From Phycisphaerae bacterium (GTDB lineage: Bacteria; Planctomycetota; Phycisphaerae; Phycisphaerales; Phycisphaeraceae): 64,000 bases of DNA. Made by a program: the position numbers and the translations under genes. Shown one piece after another: positions 8,651 to 17,227 of this stretch (positions are counted from its first letter, which is position 1; every line of letters starts with the position of its first letter). The notes under the pieces are model-generated. The model saw nothing but the letters and a program-made list of their open reading frames with translations. It searched no databases and was not told where the DNA came from. The DNA lies in the NCBI GenBank assembly GCA_030425705.1, contig JAUHZU010000001.1, positions 372,001 to 436,000 of the forward strand, in the 5' to 3' direction.

Positions 8651-9907
8651 TTACGAGGATTCGGACGACTGCTCGGGGTAGCCGCTGGCGGTCTCGCCGG
8701 AGGCCGGCGAAGTCGGGGCGTGGTAGCCGACGTGCTTCTTGAGCTTGAGGAACCACGCCTCGAAGCCGTGGTAGCTCGCCGCCGAGACGAGGATCGTCCC
8801 GAGCGTGGCCACCGCCGCGGACGCGATAAAGCCGACGGTCGGCCCGGCCCCGATCGCGTCGGAGATCCTTGGGCCCATGCCCTTGTTGCCCAGCCAGTAG
8901 CGCGGGATGTTGTGCCAGACGTACATGCCGTAGCTGTAGAGCCCCAGCAGGACCGCGACGCGGTTGGTCAGCAGCCGGCTGATGACCGAGCCCGGCGCGG
9001 CCGAGAGCGCCAGCACGATCGCCCCGGCAGACGCCAGCGTGATCAGGGGGTAGCCGACGTTCTGCATCAGGAACGATTCGTGCCGGACGCCGCGCAGCCC
9101 GCACACCGAGAGGAACGCGAGCAGGACCACGACCGAGGCCATCGCCCAAGGGCGCAGCCGATCGAGCGAGACGACGCGCTGGTGCAGGCCGTAGGCGAGC
9201 AGCCCGCCGAGCGCGAGCTTGTCGACGTGGCAGGGGGTGATGGCGCGGACGACGATGCCGACCTTCTCAGGGTCAAACCACGCGTAGCAAGCGAGGCGTG
9301 ACGCGACACCGACGCCGACCATCGCCAGGCAGACCCCGCCCAGCCGGCGGGCCGGCGTGAGGAAGACCAGCAGCGGCCAGACCAGGTAGAAGTGCTCTTC
9401 GACGGCGAGGGACCAGAAGTGCCGGAGACTCATCCAGCCCTCGCCGAAGATGTGCTCGGGCCCGAACGCGAGGCGGAAGTTCGTGCCGTAGAGCCAGAGC
9501 CAGGCCTGGTTGTCGAGTGTTTCCTGCTCGCCGGGCCCGACGGTGAGCAGCATGGGTGCGATGATGAGCGCCCCCAGCAGCGCGAGGTAGTAGAGGGGGA
9601 AGATGCGCAGGGCCCGCCGGGCGTAGAAGTACCGGAAGTAGCGGGGGTGGTCGCGGGTCTTGATGAGGATGCCGGTGATCAGGAACCCCGAGAGGACGAA
9701 GAACACATCGACGCCCAGCCAGCCGTACTGCCGGAGGGCGATGACGGACTTGATGCCCTCGGGCATGGGGTCACCGAAGTGCGACGCCCAGACCCAGGAG
9801 GTGTAGTGGTAAACGACGATGAGCAGGGCGGCGTAGCCGCGCAGCCCGTCGAGCCCGGGCATGTGGCCGGTCAGCCGCGGGTCGGGCTGTAAAGCGTTGT
9901 CGTGCAA
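8651..9907 (-). CDS. Acyltransferase-3 family membrane protein (OafA/YrhL-like)
   Basis: A 418-aa integral membrane acyltransferase. The family signature appears at the N-terminus: MPGLDGLRGYAALLIVVYHY, with the conserved Arg of the GLRG element and the Tyr-His pair. WLGVDVFFVLSGFLITGIL is the second diagnostic block, and HFWSLAVEEHFYLVWPLL is the third. About ten hydrophobic helices follow. Such proteins O-acylate (often O-acetylate) sugars of surface polysaccharides, using acyl-CoA at the cytoplasmic side. It is convergent with the PEP-CTERM hydrolase gene and divergent from the GT39-like gene at 10034, so it has its own promoter region. Confidence 0.92.
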   Translation of the reverse strand: MHDNALQPDPRLTGHMPGLDGLRGYAALLIVVYHYTSWVWASHFGDPMPEGIKSVIALRQYGWLGVDVFFVLSGFLITGILIKTRDHPRYFRYFYARRALRIFPLYYLALLGALIIAPMLLTVGPGEQETLDNQAWLWLYGTNFRLAFGPEHIFGEGWMSLRHFWSLAVEEHFYLVWPLLVFLTPARRLGGVCLAMVGVGVASRLACYAWFDPEKVGIVVRAITPCHVDKLALGGLLAYGLHQRVVSLDRLRPWAMASVVVLLAFLSVCGLRGVRHESFLMQNVGYPLITLASAGAIVLALSAAPGSVISRLLTNRVAVLLGLYSYGMYVWHNIPRYWLGNKGMGPRISDAIGAGPTVGFIASAAVATLGTILVSAASYHGFEAWFLKLKKHVGYHAPTSPASGETASGYPEQSSESS

Positions 9908-9928
9908 GGATGGGTCCCGTCGGGCCGC

Positions 9929-9934
9929 ATTCTA
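9929..9934 (-). promoter_or_regulatory. Possible -10 element for acyltransferase gene
   Basis: Read on the minus strand this is TAGAAT, about 21 bases upstream of the acyltransferase ATG. No convincing -35 was seen. Confidence 0.3.
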
Positions 9935-9965
9935 CCGGCCGGGGCTGGGGCCCCGGCGGTGCGGG

Positions 9966-9971
9966 TATGAT
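9966..9971 (+). promoter_or_regulatory. Possible -10 element for GT39-like gene
   Basis: TATGAT in the divergent intergenic region, about 62 bases before the ATG at 10034. The upstream sequence is too GC-rich to show a clear -35. Confidence 0.35.
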
Positions 9972-10033
9972 TGGGCAGCGCTCGTGCCGAAGGACCGGCC
10001 TTGTTTTTCCCGGCTCGGTAGTTTTTGGAACGC

Positions 10034-11668
10034 ATGACTCACGCAGGAACAAGCCGCCCCGACGCAGACCAGCCCCCGACGTCGGCGGGCCGCCGCGCCT
10101 TTCGGTGGCGGGCGGCCGAGCTGCTGCTGGCGGTCGCCTTAGCGGGCGTGGTGTTCGTGCTGTTCCAGAACCCGACCCGCCACATCGACGAGCTGTACCA
10201 CGTGCTCGCCGCGAAATCCCTGCTCGCCGACGGGGACCTCGTGCTGGGCGAGACCGGCGAGCCGTATACCCGTGCGAAGGCGTACACCTACGCCGTGGCG
10301 GCGAGCTTCCGGTGGTTCGGTGAGGGGCTCTGGCAGTCGCGCTTGCCGTCGCTGCTGGCCGGGCTCGTGCTCGTCGCGGTGCTGTTCGGCTGGTCGCGTC
10401 GCCGGTTCGGCTCGCTCACGGCGTGGGTGACGCTGGGGCTGATGCTCCAGATGCCGATGATGGTCTATGCGACCGAGCTGTGCCGGTTCTACATGGTGCA
10501 GGCCGCCGCCGTCGTCTGCCTGCTCGCGTCGGCGGACACGCTGCTCGACCGCTCGGCGGGGGTCTGGCTGCGCCTGCTGTCGGTGGTGGTCGCGGTGCTG
10601 TCCGGCTGGCTGGCGATGCACGTGCAGGTGTCCAGCGTGTTCGGGGTTGGGCTGGTTTGCGGCGGGGTCCTGCTCTGCCTGCTGTGGCGTGTGACCGAGG
10701 GCCGGCCCCGGCAGCGGGTGCTGCGGGGCTGGGGTGTCACGGCGGGGCTGGTGCTCGGCGGCGCGGCGCTGGTGGCGGGGCTGCTGTGGCTTGAGCCGGT
10801 GCGCGGCCTGTGGGCCGGCTACCGCGCGTCGGTCCTCTGGGCGTCGGACGCGCGCGACGACCCGGCCTACTACCTGGACTACTTCCTGCTCTGGCACCGC
10901 TGGCCGCTGCTGCTCTCGCTGCCCGCGGCGGGGCTGGCCTGCTACCGCTGGCGGTGGCGGGCGATCTGGGTGGTCGCGTTCTTCACGGTCGGGCTGGCCG
11001 CGCACTCCTTTGCCGGCATGAAAGCGCCGCGCTACCTGCTCTGGGCGTTCCCCTACCTCGCCCTGACGCTTGGCATGGGGGTGTCGACCGTGGTCTGGCT
11101 ACTCACCCGCCGGCCCGGCCGGGAGGAGTCGCTGGCCCCGCTGCCGATGCGGATCGGGGTCGCGGTGTTGGTTCTTGCGGTCTTCGCCTACGCGTTGTCG
11201 CGGACGCTGGGCCCGTACCAGGTCCGGTCGATGCTGTTCAGCGACGACCACGCGTTCGTATTCGCGGACTGGGACGGGGCCCGCCCGGTCCTCGCGGCCG
11301 ACAGCGCCTGGGCCGGCGGGGTGGTGCTGGCCAGCGCGGATGTCAAGGCGATGGACGTGCTGGGCCGGTGCGACTACTCGCTCAGCCGGACGCGTGCCGA
11401 GGACCGGGACGAGTTCGAGCGTGACTGGCGGACCGGGATGCCTGTGGTGTTCTCGCCCTCGGCGGTGGCGTCGATTGTCGAGGCGGAGTCGGCCGGGCTG
11501 GTGGTGGTCGAGCACGCGCACTGGCGCCAGCCGTGGGGCGTGCCCGACCCGCTGGCGGAGTGGCTGGAGGCCAACCTCCAACGCGTGCCGCTGGACGACG
11601 GGATGCAGTTGGATGTCTTCCGCTGGGACCGACGGGGCGATGCCGCGGACGTGTCCGGCGGCGGCTGA
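10034..11668 (+). CDS. GT39/ArnT-like polytopic glycosyltransferase
   Basis: A 544-aa integral membrane protein with roughly eleven hydrophobic helices. The first periplasmic loop carries the acidic pair HIDELYHVLAAKSLLADGD (about residues 53-71), the position of the catalytic Asp-Glu of GT39-type transferases that use polyprenyl-phosphate sugars. Other family-like features are SRLPSLLAGLVLVAVLFG and the KAPRYLLWAFPYLAL segment near the final helices. The ATG at 10034 is preferred to an upstream TTG. A soluble C-terminal region of about 130 aa follows. It probably adds a lipid-carried sugar to a glycan or protein on the outer face of the cytoplasmic membrane. Confidence 0.82.
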   Translation: MTHAGTSRPDADQPPTSAGRRAFRWRAAELLLAVALAGVVFVLFQNPTRHIDELYHVLAAKSLLADGDLVLGETGEPYTRAKAYTYAVAASFRWFGEGLWQSRLPSLLAGLVLVAVLFGWSRRRFGSLTAWVTLGLMLQMPMMVYATELCRFYMVQAAAVVCLLASADTLLDRSAGVWLRLLSVVVAVLSGWLAMHVQVSSVFGVGLVCGGVLLCLLWRVTEGRPRQRVLRGWGVTAGLVLGGAALVAGLLWLEPVRGLWAGYRASVLWASDARDDPAYYLDYFLLWHRWPLLLSLPAAGLACYRWRWRAIWVVAFFTVGLAAHSFAGMKAPRYLLWAFPYLALTLGMGVSTVVWLLTRRPGREESLAPLPMRIGVAVLVLAVFAYALSRTLGPYQVRSMLFSDDHAFVFADWDGARPVLAADSAWAGGVVLASADVKAMDVLGRCDYSLSRTRAEDRDEFERDWRTGMPVVFSPSAVASIVEAESAGLVVVEHAHWRQPWGVPDPLAEWLEANLQRVPLDDGMQLDVFRWDRRGDAADVSGGG

Positions 11669-11718
11669 TGTTTGTCGGCGGTCGGCGTGTATCATGTGAC
11701 CGTCGGGGACGTCTATGC

Positions 11719-11727
11719 CCGATAAGG
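11719..11727 (+). promoter_or_regulatory. CCGATAA motif upstream of second GT39-like gene
   Basis: CCGATAAGG in the 171-base gap before the gene at 11840. It is one of ten near-identical intergenic copies in the window, oriented toward the downstream gene. Interpreted as a candidate -10 or regulator site; function is inference. Confidence 0.35.
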
Positions 11728-11839
11728 ATCGTTTCTGTTCGCCGATTCAGGCGGGTGCAGTGTCGTAGGGCACCCCACAATTGACCGATAGGACCAATAG
11801 CCGCGCGCCGCAGGTGCCCCGGCCGCTTGTCGGCCGTGG

Positions 11840-14038
11840 ATGTGTGCCCGCTTGGGGGGTGTCTTGAAACACGAGGGCAACACGTCAGACCGACGCTCTG
11901 TGGAACCGATGGACCCGATCAGCACAACCCGCGTCACGGATCACCGCACCGCCAGGACCGCGGCGGTCAGCCGCGCCCACCTTGCTGTCGGTGTGATCCT
12001 GTTGGTGCTGGTCGTCGCCGGCGCGGTCATGCGGATGCACCGGCTGGGTGCGCTCGGGCTGGTCGGTGACGAGGGTTACCAGTACCAGGCCGTGCAGGCC
12101 GTGCTCGACCACGGCGTGCCCCGCCTGGACACGGGCTATGTGTACCTGCGGGCGCCGCACTTCATCTACCTGCAGGCGGGCGTCGCCGCGGTGTTTGGTT
12201 TAGACGAAGCGACGCTGCGCGTGCCCGCCGTGTTCTTCGGTGTGCTCGCGATCCCGCTGGGCTACCTGCTCGGCCGCGACCTGGTCGACGCCCGCGCGGG
12301 CCTGCTGCTGGCGGCGTTCCTCGCGATCTCGGTCTGGGAGATCGAGCTGTCGCGTTACGCACGCTTCTACACGCTGCTGCAGGCGTGCTACCTCGCGGGG
12401 CTCTTCTGTTTCTGGCACGGGTATGTCAAAGGCAAGACGCGCTACAAGCTGGCCTATTGGGCCGTGGCGTTCGTGGCGATCCTGACGCATCAGCTCGGCG
12501 TCATGCTGACGCTGTGCTTCGTGGGCCTGCTCCCGCTGACCGGCTACAGCGTGCGTCAGCGGCTGGGGTTCGGCGCACAGTTCGTGGCCGGCGGCGTCCT
12601 GTTTGTTGTGTCAGGGCGCGCGCTGAATGGACTCGCGGCGGCGCTGTTCGGCCGGGACTACCTCCCGGTCGCCGCTGCCGAGATGGAAGCGATCAAGCAG
12701 CAGGCGTCCGGTGGTGTGTCGTTCCACGCCGGGAACATGCCCGGCGTGTCGCTACCGCACTTTCCCGTGCTCCGTGCGCTGTGGGAATCGCAACGCCCGG
12801 CCGCGCTGGTGCTGATGATCCTCGCCGCTGTGTGCATTGCGGCGGCGGTATGGCTGGCGCTGCGTGGCAAACGGTGGCTGGTCGGCGGGTTGTCGGCGGT
12901 TGCGCTGGTCTACGCCGGGTTGCAGCTCGGCGCGGCCTCGGCGGCGGTGCTGATGGTCCTCTTCGCGGTCGCCGTCCGTGAGCGGCGCGACCTGCTCAAG
13001 CCGGTCGTGCTGGTCGGCTGGGCCGGGTCTGCGGTGCTGCTGGGCGGGTATGTGCTGGTGTCCAAACTGTTCCTCGGCGTTGGTGTGCTCAGCGCGTGCA
13101 TCGACCTGCTGCACTACCCGGACATCGACCGTTACCTGCTGCGGTGGATCCGGCTGGGCTGGCCGGTCGTCGGGGTGCTGGGCCTGGTCGGGCTGGCGTG
13201 CGCCGCGTGGCGTAGCCGCAACGCGGAGGGCACCTGCACGGGCCGGTGGTTGCTGCTAACGATGCTCGCGTTGCCAGTGTTAGCCGCGTCGATGGTGGCC
13301 GGGAAACACAACGAATCGCGCTATTTCTTCTTCCTCTACCCGTTGATCCTGCTGCTCGCGGGGGTCGCGCTGCTTGAGGCAGGGGACCTCGCCGCGCGGA
13401 TCGGCCGACACCGCCGCGCGGCCTCCGCGACACTGACGCTGCTGCTCGTCGGTGTGCTCGTGCTCAGCCCGGACCTCAAGCCGGCCTCGGCATGGGCGGT
13501 CGGCTCGCACGGCTACGGCTTCACCGCGGACCCAATGCGCCACGCCCTCAGCTACCCGTTCTACTGCCACCTCCGGCAGGACCAGGCCGGCGTCGCACGC
13601 TACGTCCAGCAGAACCGCCGGCCCGGCGAACGGCTGCTGCTCGTTGGCCCGCCGCACCGCGTCGTGAACTACACCCTCTACGCCGGGCAGGCCGACTACG
13701 TGCTCGGCAACGTCGAGTACTACACCCGCCTGTCCCGCGACAAGCACGGCCGGCTCATCGACCCCGACACCGGCGCGGAAATCATCCTCGACACCGAACG
13801 ACTGCGCGAAGTGCTCCGGGAAGCCGGGCAGGGCGGCGGGCTGTGGGTGCTCGGGGACGGCGGGCTCTGGCTCGACTGGCCGGCCCTGTTGAACGACGAC
13901 ATGCAACGCGAACTCTTCGATGCCGTGACCGGCGGCACCATGACGACCGGGCTGGACGACGTGAGCTTCGCCTCATTCATCACCCGTGCGCCCGAGCCGG
14001 TACGATCCGAACCGACCCGTTCCCCGGACCAGCCGTGA
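11840..14038 (+). CDS. GT39-like polytopic membrane glycosyltransferase (long form)
   Basis: A 732-aa membrane protein. A hydrophobic first helix (HLAVGVILLVLVVAGAVM) is followed by LGLVGDEGYQYQAVQAVLDH, the acidic-pair loop of GT39/PMT-type enzymes, then ATLRVPAVFFGVLAIPLGYL. About twelve further helices and a soluble tail of about 170 aa follow. The start is uncertain: ATG 11840 gives the longest frame, while ATG 11909 and a TTG near 11864 preceded by a G-run are alternatives. The C-terminus ends at the GTG/ATG starts of the WecB-like gene, so these are translationally close. Predicted to transfer a polyprenyl-linked sugar during surface glycan synthesis. Confidence 0.8.
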   Translation: MCARLGGVLKHEGNTSDRRSVEPMDPISTTRVTDHRTARTAAVSRAHLAVGVILLVLVVAGAVMRMHRLGALGLVGDEGYQYQAVQAVLDHGVPRLDTGYVYLRAPHFIYLQAGVAAVFGLDEATLRVPAVFFGVLAIPLGYLLGRDLVDARAGLLLAAFLAISVWEIELSRYARFYTLLQACYLAGLFCFWHGYVKGKTRYKLAYWAVAFVAILTHQLGVMLTLCFVGLLPLTGYSVRQRLGFGAQFVAGGVLFVVSGRALNGLAAALFGRDYLPVAAAEMEAIKQQASGGVSFHAGNMPGVSLPHFPVLRALWESQRPAALVLMILAAVCIAAAVWLALRGKRWLVGGLSAVALVYAGLQLGAASAAVLMVLFAVAVRERRDLLKPVVLVGWAGSAVLLGGYVLVSKLFLGVGVLSACIDLLHYPDIDRYLLRWIRLGWPVVGVLGLVGLACAAWRSRNAEGTCTGRWLLLTMLALPVLAASMVAGKHNESRYFFFLYPLILLLAGVALLEAGDLAARIGRHRRAASATLTLLLVGVLVLSPDLKPASAWAVGSHGYGFTADPMRHALSYPFYCHLRQDQAGVARYVQQNRRPGERLLLVGPPHRVVNYTLYAGQADYVLGNVEYYTRLSRDKHGRLIDPDTGAEIILDTERLREVLREAGQGGGLWVLGDGGLWLDWPALLNDDMQRELFDAVTGGTMTTGLDDVSFASFITRAPEPVRSEPTRSPDQP

Positions 14039-14046
14039 CCGTGACG

Positions 14047-14877
14047 ATGACCCCCGAGCCACCGAACGCCGCGCCCGACGAGCCCGCACCCGCCGACGCG
14101 GTGGCCGCGCGCGACCGTGTCGTGGTGGGCGGGGTCGCGTTTGATGCGTTGACCGAAGGCCAGACAGTCGAGCACATCGTGGCCGAGGCGTCGGCGGGCC
14201 GGGGCGGGTGGGTGATCACCGCGAACCTGGACCACGCCCGGCGGGCGCGGGTCGATGCCGAGTACCGGCGGATGCTGGACGAGGCCGACCTGGTGGTCGC
14301 GGACGGCACACCGCTGATCTGGGCCAGCCGGGTCCAGGGCACGCCCCTACCCGAGCGGGTGGCGGGCTCGTCGATGGTGGAGCCGCTGGCCAGGCGTGCC
14401 GCGGACACCGGGCTGTCGATTTACCTGCTGGGCGCGACGCCGGGCACGGCCCAGGCCGCCGGCGACCTGTTAGTTTCGCGTTACCCCGGCCTGACGATCG
14501 CGGGGGTGAACTGCCCGCCGATGGGCTTCGACCAGGACCCCGCGGCGATGGACGCCCTGCGTCAGGAACTGGTCGAAAAGCGCCCGGACCTCGTTTATGT
14601 GGCCCTGGGGTCCCCCAAGCAGGAACGGCTGATCGGGGCGCTGCGGGCGGCGCTGCCCGGCGCCTGGTGGCTGGGGATCGGGATCAGCCTGAGTTTTTTA
14701 ACCGGGGAGGTGCAGCGTGCCCCTTTGTGGTTACAGCGGATTGGGCTAGAATGGTTGCACCGCTTGGTTCAAGAGCCACGGAGGCTTGCGAAGCGGTATC
14801 TCGTGCATGGGCTACCCTTTGCATGTCGATTGGCCGTGGGGGCGGCTTGGGGAAGGGTCTCCGGGCGAGGCCGATAA
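14047..14877 (+). CDS. WecB/TagA/CpsF-family glycosyltransferase (GT26)
   Basis: A 276-aa GT26 enzyme. Diagnostic blocks are WVITANLDHARRARVDAEYR, LVVADGTPLIWASRVQGTPL and the later LVYVALGSPKQERLI, followed by GISLSFLTGEVQRAPLWLQR. The last is the usual membrane-associated C-terminal region. Such enzymes transfer N-acetylmannosaminuronic acid, ManNAc or similar residues onto undecaprenyl-diphosphate-linked sugars. The start is ambiguous: GTG 14035 overlaps the previous stop (GTGA, coupling), while ATG 14047 is 8 bases after it. The product probably works at the second step of the polysaccharide whose first sugar-phosphate is loaded by the transferase at 19694. Confidence 0.9.
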   Translation: MTPEPPNAAPDEPAPADAVAARDRVVVGGVAFDALTEGQTVEHIVAEASAGRGGWVITANLDHARRARVDAEYRRMLDEADLVVADGTPLIWASRVQGTPLPERVAGSSMVEPLARRAADTGLSIYLLGATPGTAQAAGDLLVSRYPGLTIAGVNCPPMGFDQDPAAMDALRQELVEKRPDLVYVALGSPKQERLIGALRAALPGAWWLGIGISLSFLTGEVQRAPLWLQRIGLEWLHRLVQEPRRLAKRYLVHGLPFACRLAVGAAWGRVSGRGR

Positions 14878-14879
14878 CC
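14871..14879 (+). promoter_or_regulatory. CCGATAACC motif at end of GT26 gene
   Basis: CCGATAACC overlaps the TAA of the GT26 gene and precedes the gene at 15058. It is a copy of the recurring intergenic motif and may be a promoter element for the exosortase segment. Confidence 0.35.
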
Positions 14880-15057
14880 GGATTTTTTGGCCCCGATCTG
14901 TGGTTTCACTTGGGGGATCGGCGTCATTGCGGGAGAATGTCTCAGGGGTGGTGACTGGAGAGCACCCCCCACCTCGCCGATGGCGAGGAATAGTTTCAGG
15001 GAGAAGTGCCGTGCGCAGGCCACCGGCGATACTGCTGCGCGGCGGAAGGGAAGCGGG

Positions 15058-16017
15058 ATGACGCTCAGAATCGTTGACCAGGAGGTCTGGCCCACGCGTG
15101 CGAGAGCCGCGGCGCGGCCTTGCAGCCACGGTCTGGGGGACCTGCGTGCGGTGGTGCTGCTGGCCGGGGCGGTCCGCCCGTCCCGCCTCATCAAGGCCTC
15201 CGGTCGCAGCGTGCTGGACCTGCCGGTCGGCGCGAGCCGTACGGTGCTGGACTGCTGGCGCGAGCAGCTCCTGACGCTGGCCGAGACCCTGCAGATCGAC
15301 CACCTGCCCGTCCGGGTCATGGTCTCGCAGGGCTGCGGGCTGGAGGCAAAGACCGAGCGGTATGGCCGGATCGAACTCACCATCGAGCAGGACCCGTCCT
15401 CGTTCCGCGGGACGGCGGGCCTGCTGTCGGATGTGGCCCGGGGCTACGACGACAACGAGCAACTGCTCATCAGCCACGCGGGCCAGCTGCTGTTCGAGCC
15501 GCTGACCAAGCTGGCGTTCGGGCTGGCCGAGCCGAAGGCCGACATCGCGCTCGCCGCCGAGTCGCAGGGCGCGCCCAGCGGGATGATGCTGCTGCGCTGC
15601 GGGGCGGTCCGGGGGATCAACAGCGTCGGCTTCGTGGACTTCAACGAGCAGGCCCTGCCCGAACTCGCCAAGGACCACACGATCAAGGTCAGGACCTTCG
15701 GCTCGGCGACGTCGCGCTCGGCGCGGACGCTGGCGGGCTACATCGGGGCGCTGCGGGCCTACCACCGCCGGGCCGCGGGCCGGCAGGAGGCGCTGGGCCC
15801 ATTCACCGAGGACTGGCGGCCGACGTTTGGCATCGTCGAATCCGGCGGCCGGGTCGCGGGGGACGCGGTGCTGCACGACTCGGTGGTCCTGCGGGGGGCC
15901 CGGGTCGAGGCGGGGGCCGTATTGGTGCGCAGCGTGGTCTGCCCGGGGGCCGTCGTGGCCGCAGGGCAGCGGGTCGTGGATCAGGTGGTCGCGTCTGATC
16001 GGCCGATGAAACCCTGA
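15058..16017 (+). CDS. Degenerate nucleotidyltransferase-like protein with LbH tail
   Basis: A 319-aa protein. The N-terminal block AVVLLAGAVRPSRLIKASGR followed by SVLDLPVG aligns by eye with the sugar-nucleotidyltransferase signature (LAGGxGTRLxPxT...KPLLPV). The glycine-rich loop and Arg/Lys pattern are altered, so the nucleotide-binding site looks broken. The C-terminus (about residues 260-315) has hexapeptide-like turns: GDAVLHDSVVLRGARVEAGA then VLVRSVVCPGAVVAAGQRV, as in GlmU/ManC-type beta-helices. Start at ATG 15058 with GGAAGGGAAGCGGG just upstream. It lies 30 bases before the exosortase-like gene, so a regulatory or scaffolding role in glycan or sorting machinery is plausible. Catalysis is doubtful. 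Confidence 0.65.
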   Translation: MTLRIVDQEVWPTRARAAARPCSHGLGDLRAVVLLAGAVRPSRLIKASGRSVLDLPVGASRTVLDCWREQLLTLAETLQIDHLPVRVMVSQGCGLEAKTERYGRIELTIEQDPSSFRGTAGLLSDVARGYDDNEQLLISHAGQLLFEPLTKLAFGLAEPKADIALAAESQGAPSGMMLLRCGAVRGINSVGFVDFNEQALPELAKDHTIKVRTFGSATSRSARTLAGYIGALRAYHRRAAGRQEALGPFTEDWRPTFGIVESGGRVAGDAVLHDSVVLRGARVEAGAVLVRSVVCPGAVVAAGQRVVDQVVASDRPMKP

Positions 16018-16047
16018 GAAGGATGGCCCCCGGGCCGATGGCTGACT

Positions 16048-16950
16048 GTGAAACTGCTCCCCCGCGTACTCCGAAAAAACGGCTGGACCCGAGGCGATAT
16101 CGTCCGGATGGTCGCGGCGCTGCTCGCGGCGGCCATCGCGACGCACGCGGCGTGGATCGAGTTGTTCCGCACCGCGATCCGGTACGAGCACTCCCGCCCG
16201 ATCGTCTTGGTCCCGTTTATCGCGGCCTGGCTGGTGTGGGTCCGCCGGGCCCGGTTCCGTTACATCTGGCCGGGCGATACCTGGCCGGGTTGGATCATGC
16301 TCGCGGCCGGGGCGCAGTTCTACTACATGGGCTACTCGCTGTACGGGCTGCGTTCGACGTGGTATCTGGGTGCGCTGCTGATGATGGGCGGCGCCCTGGT
16401 CGTGACGACAGGCGTGTCGGTGCTCAAGCAGTTCCGCCCGGCCTGGCTGGTGATGCTGCTGCTTGTGCCGGTGCCGATCACCATCGCGCAGATGGTGTCT
16501 CTGCCGATCCAACTCGCCGAGGCGAAGTCGATCACGTTCCTCTACGGGCTGCTTGGCTTCGAGGCCGGCGTCGTCAAGGTCTCCGGGGCCTACATGCTTA
16601 CGGTCGGCTCGGCGGTACTCCCGCTGGAGAGCGCGTGCAAGGGCATCGCCACGGCGATGTCGCTGTTCCTGATCAGCTACGGCTTCGTGTTCGGCACGCC
16701 CCTGCGGATGCCGGTCCGGCTGGGTCTGCTGGCGCTGAGCCCGGTGATCGCGATCCTGTGCAGCGCCTTGGCGCTGGGCTGCACGCTGTGGGTCTACGAC
16801 CGTACGCCGCTGGTGACCGCGGACACGGTCCGGGCGGTGTCGGAGTGGGCGACGCTGCTGCTGGCGTTCCTGGTGATCGCGTCGCTGCTGCGGGTGCTGG
16901 CGTGGGCGTCGGTGCCGGTCTACGAGTACCACCTGGCGAGCGAGTACTAG
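16048..16950 (+). CDS. Divergent exosortase/archaeosortase-family membrane protein
   Basis: A 300-aa protein with about seven to eight transmembrane helices. The exosortase core is suggested by PLESACKGIATAMSLFLIS, with the candidate nucleophile Cys197, then Arg220/Arg224 in TPLRMPVRLGLLALSP, and VRAVSEWATLLLAFLVIASL in the position where exosortases carry His or Arg. The usual N-x-x-R after the Pro-containing helix is not visible; the segment reads ILCSALALGCTLW. Start is GTG 16048. Its substrates would be PEP-CTERM proteins such as those at 7534, 30857 and 31495. Placement inside a polysaccharide locus is typical of exosortase genes. Activity is likely but not certain given the divergence. 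Confidence 0.7.
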   Translation: MKLLPRVLRKNGWTRGDIVRMVAALLAAAIATHAAWIELFRTAIRYEHSRPIVLVPFIAAWLVWVRRARFRYIWPGDTWPGWIMLAAGAQFYYMGYSLYGLRSTWYLGALLMMGGALVVTTGVSVLKQFRPAWLVMLLLVPVPITIAQMVSLPIQLAEAKSITFLYGLLGFEAGVVKVSGAYMLTVGSAVLPLESACKGIATAMSLFLISYGFVFGTPLRMPVRLGLLALSPVIAILCSALALGCTLWVYDRTPLVTADTVRAVSEWATLLLAFLVIASLLRVLAWASVPVYEYHLASEY

Positions 16951-17009
16951 GCGCGGCCGGGGATATCTTTACAATACAGAGATTCGCGGCCCGGCCCGTC
17001 CGGGACCGG

Positions 17010-17018
17010 CCGATAACC
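17010..17018 (+). promoter_or_regulatory. CCGATAACC motif upstream of BY-kinase gene
   Basis: CCGATAACC within the 277-base gap before the gene at 17228, flanked by GC-rich inverted sequence. It is identical to copies at 14871, 24234, 49461 and 53717. Confidence 0.35.
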
Positions 17019-17227
17019 CCGCCGCCCGGGCGGTCTGTGGCGGGTGGGGCGGGGGCAGGGATTAACATGGCCCGGAACGTGGCCGATGATCCGAGAGTGA
17101 GAGCCCCCGGTCCAGGGGGGGGATGGCCGACGTGGCCTGGTCCGAATTCAGGGAACCCAAGCAGCGGGTAACTACAATGATCCGTCGCGGAGCACCCGCC
17201 AGCGAGCAGGGCGGTAGAGAGGCGAAG

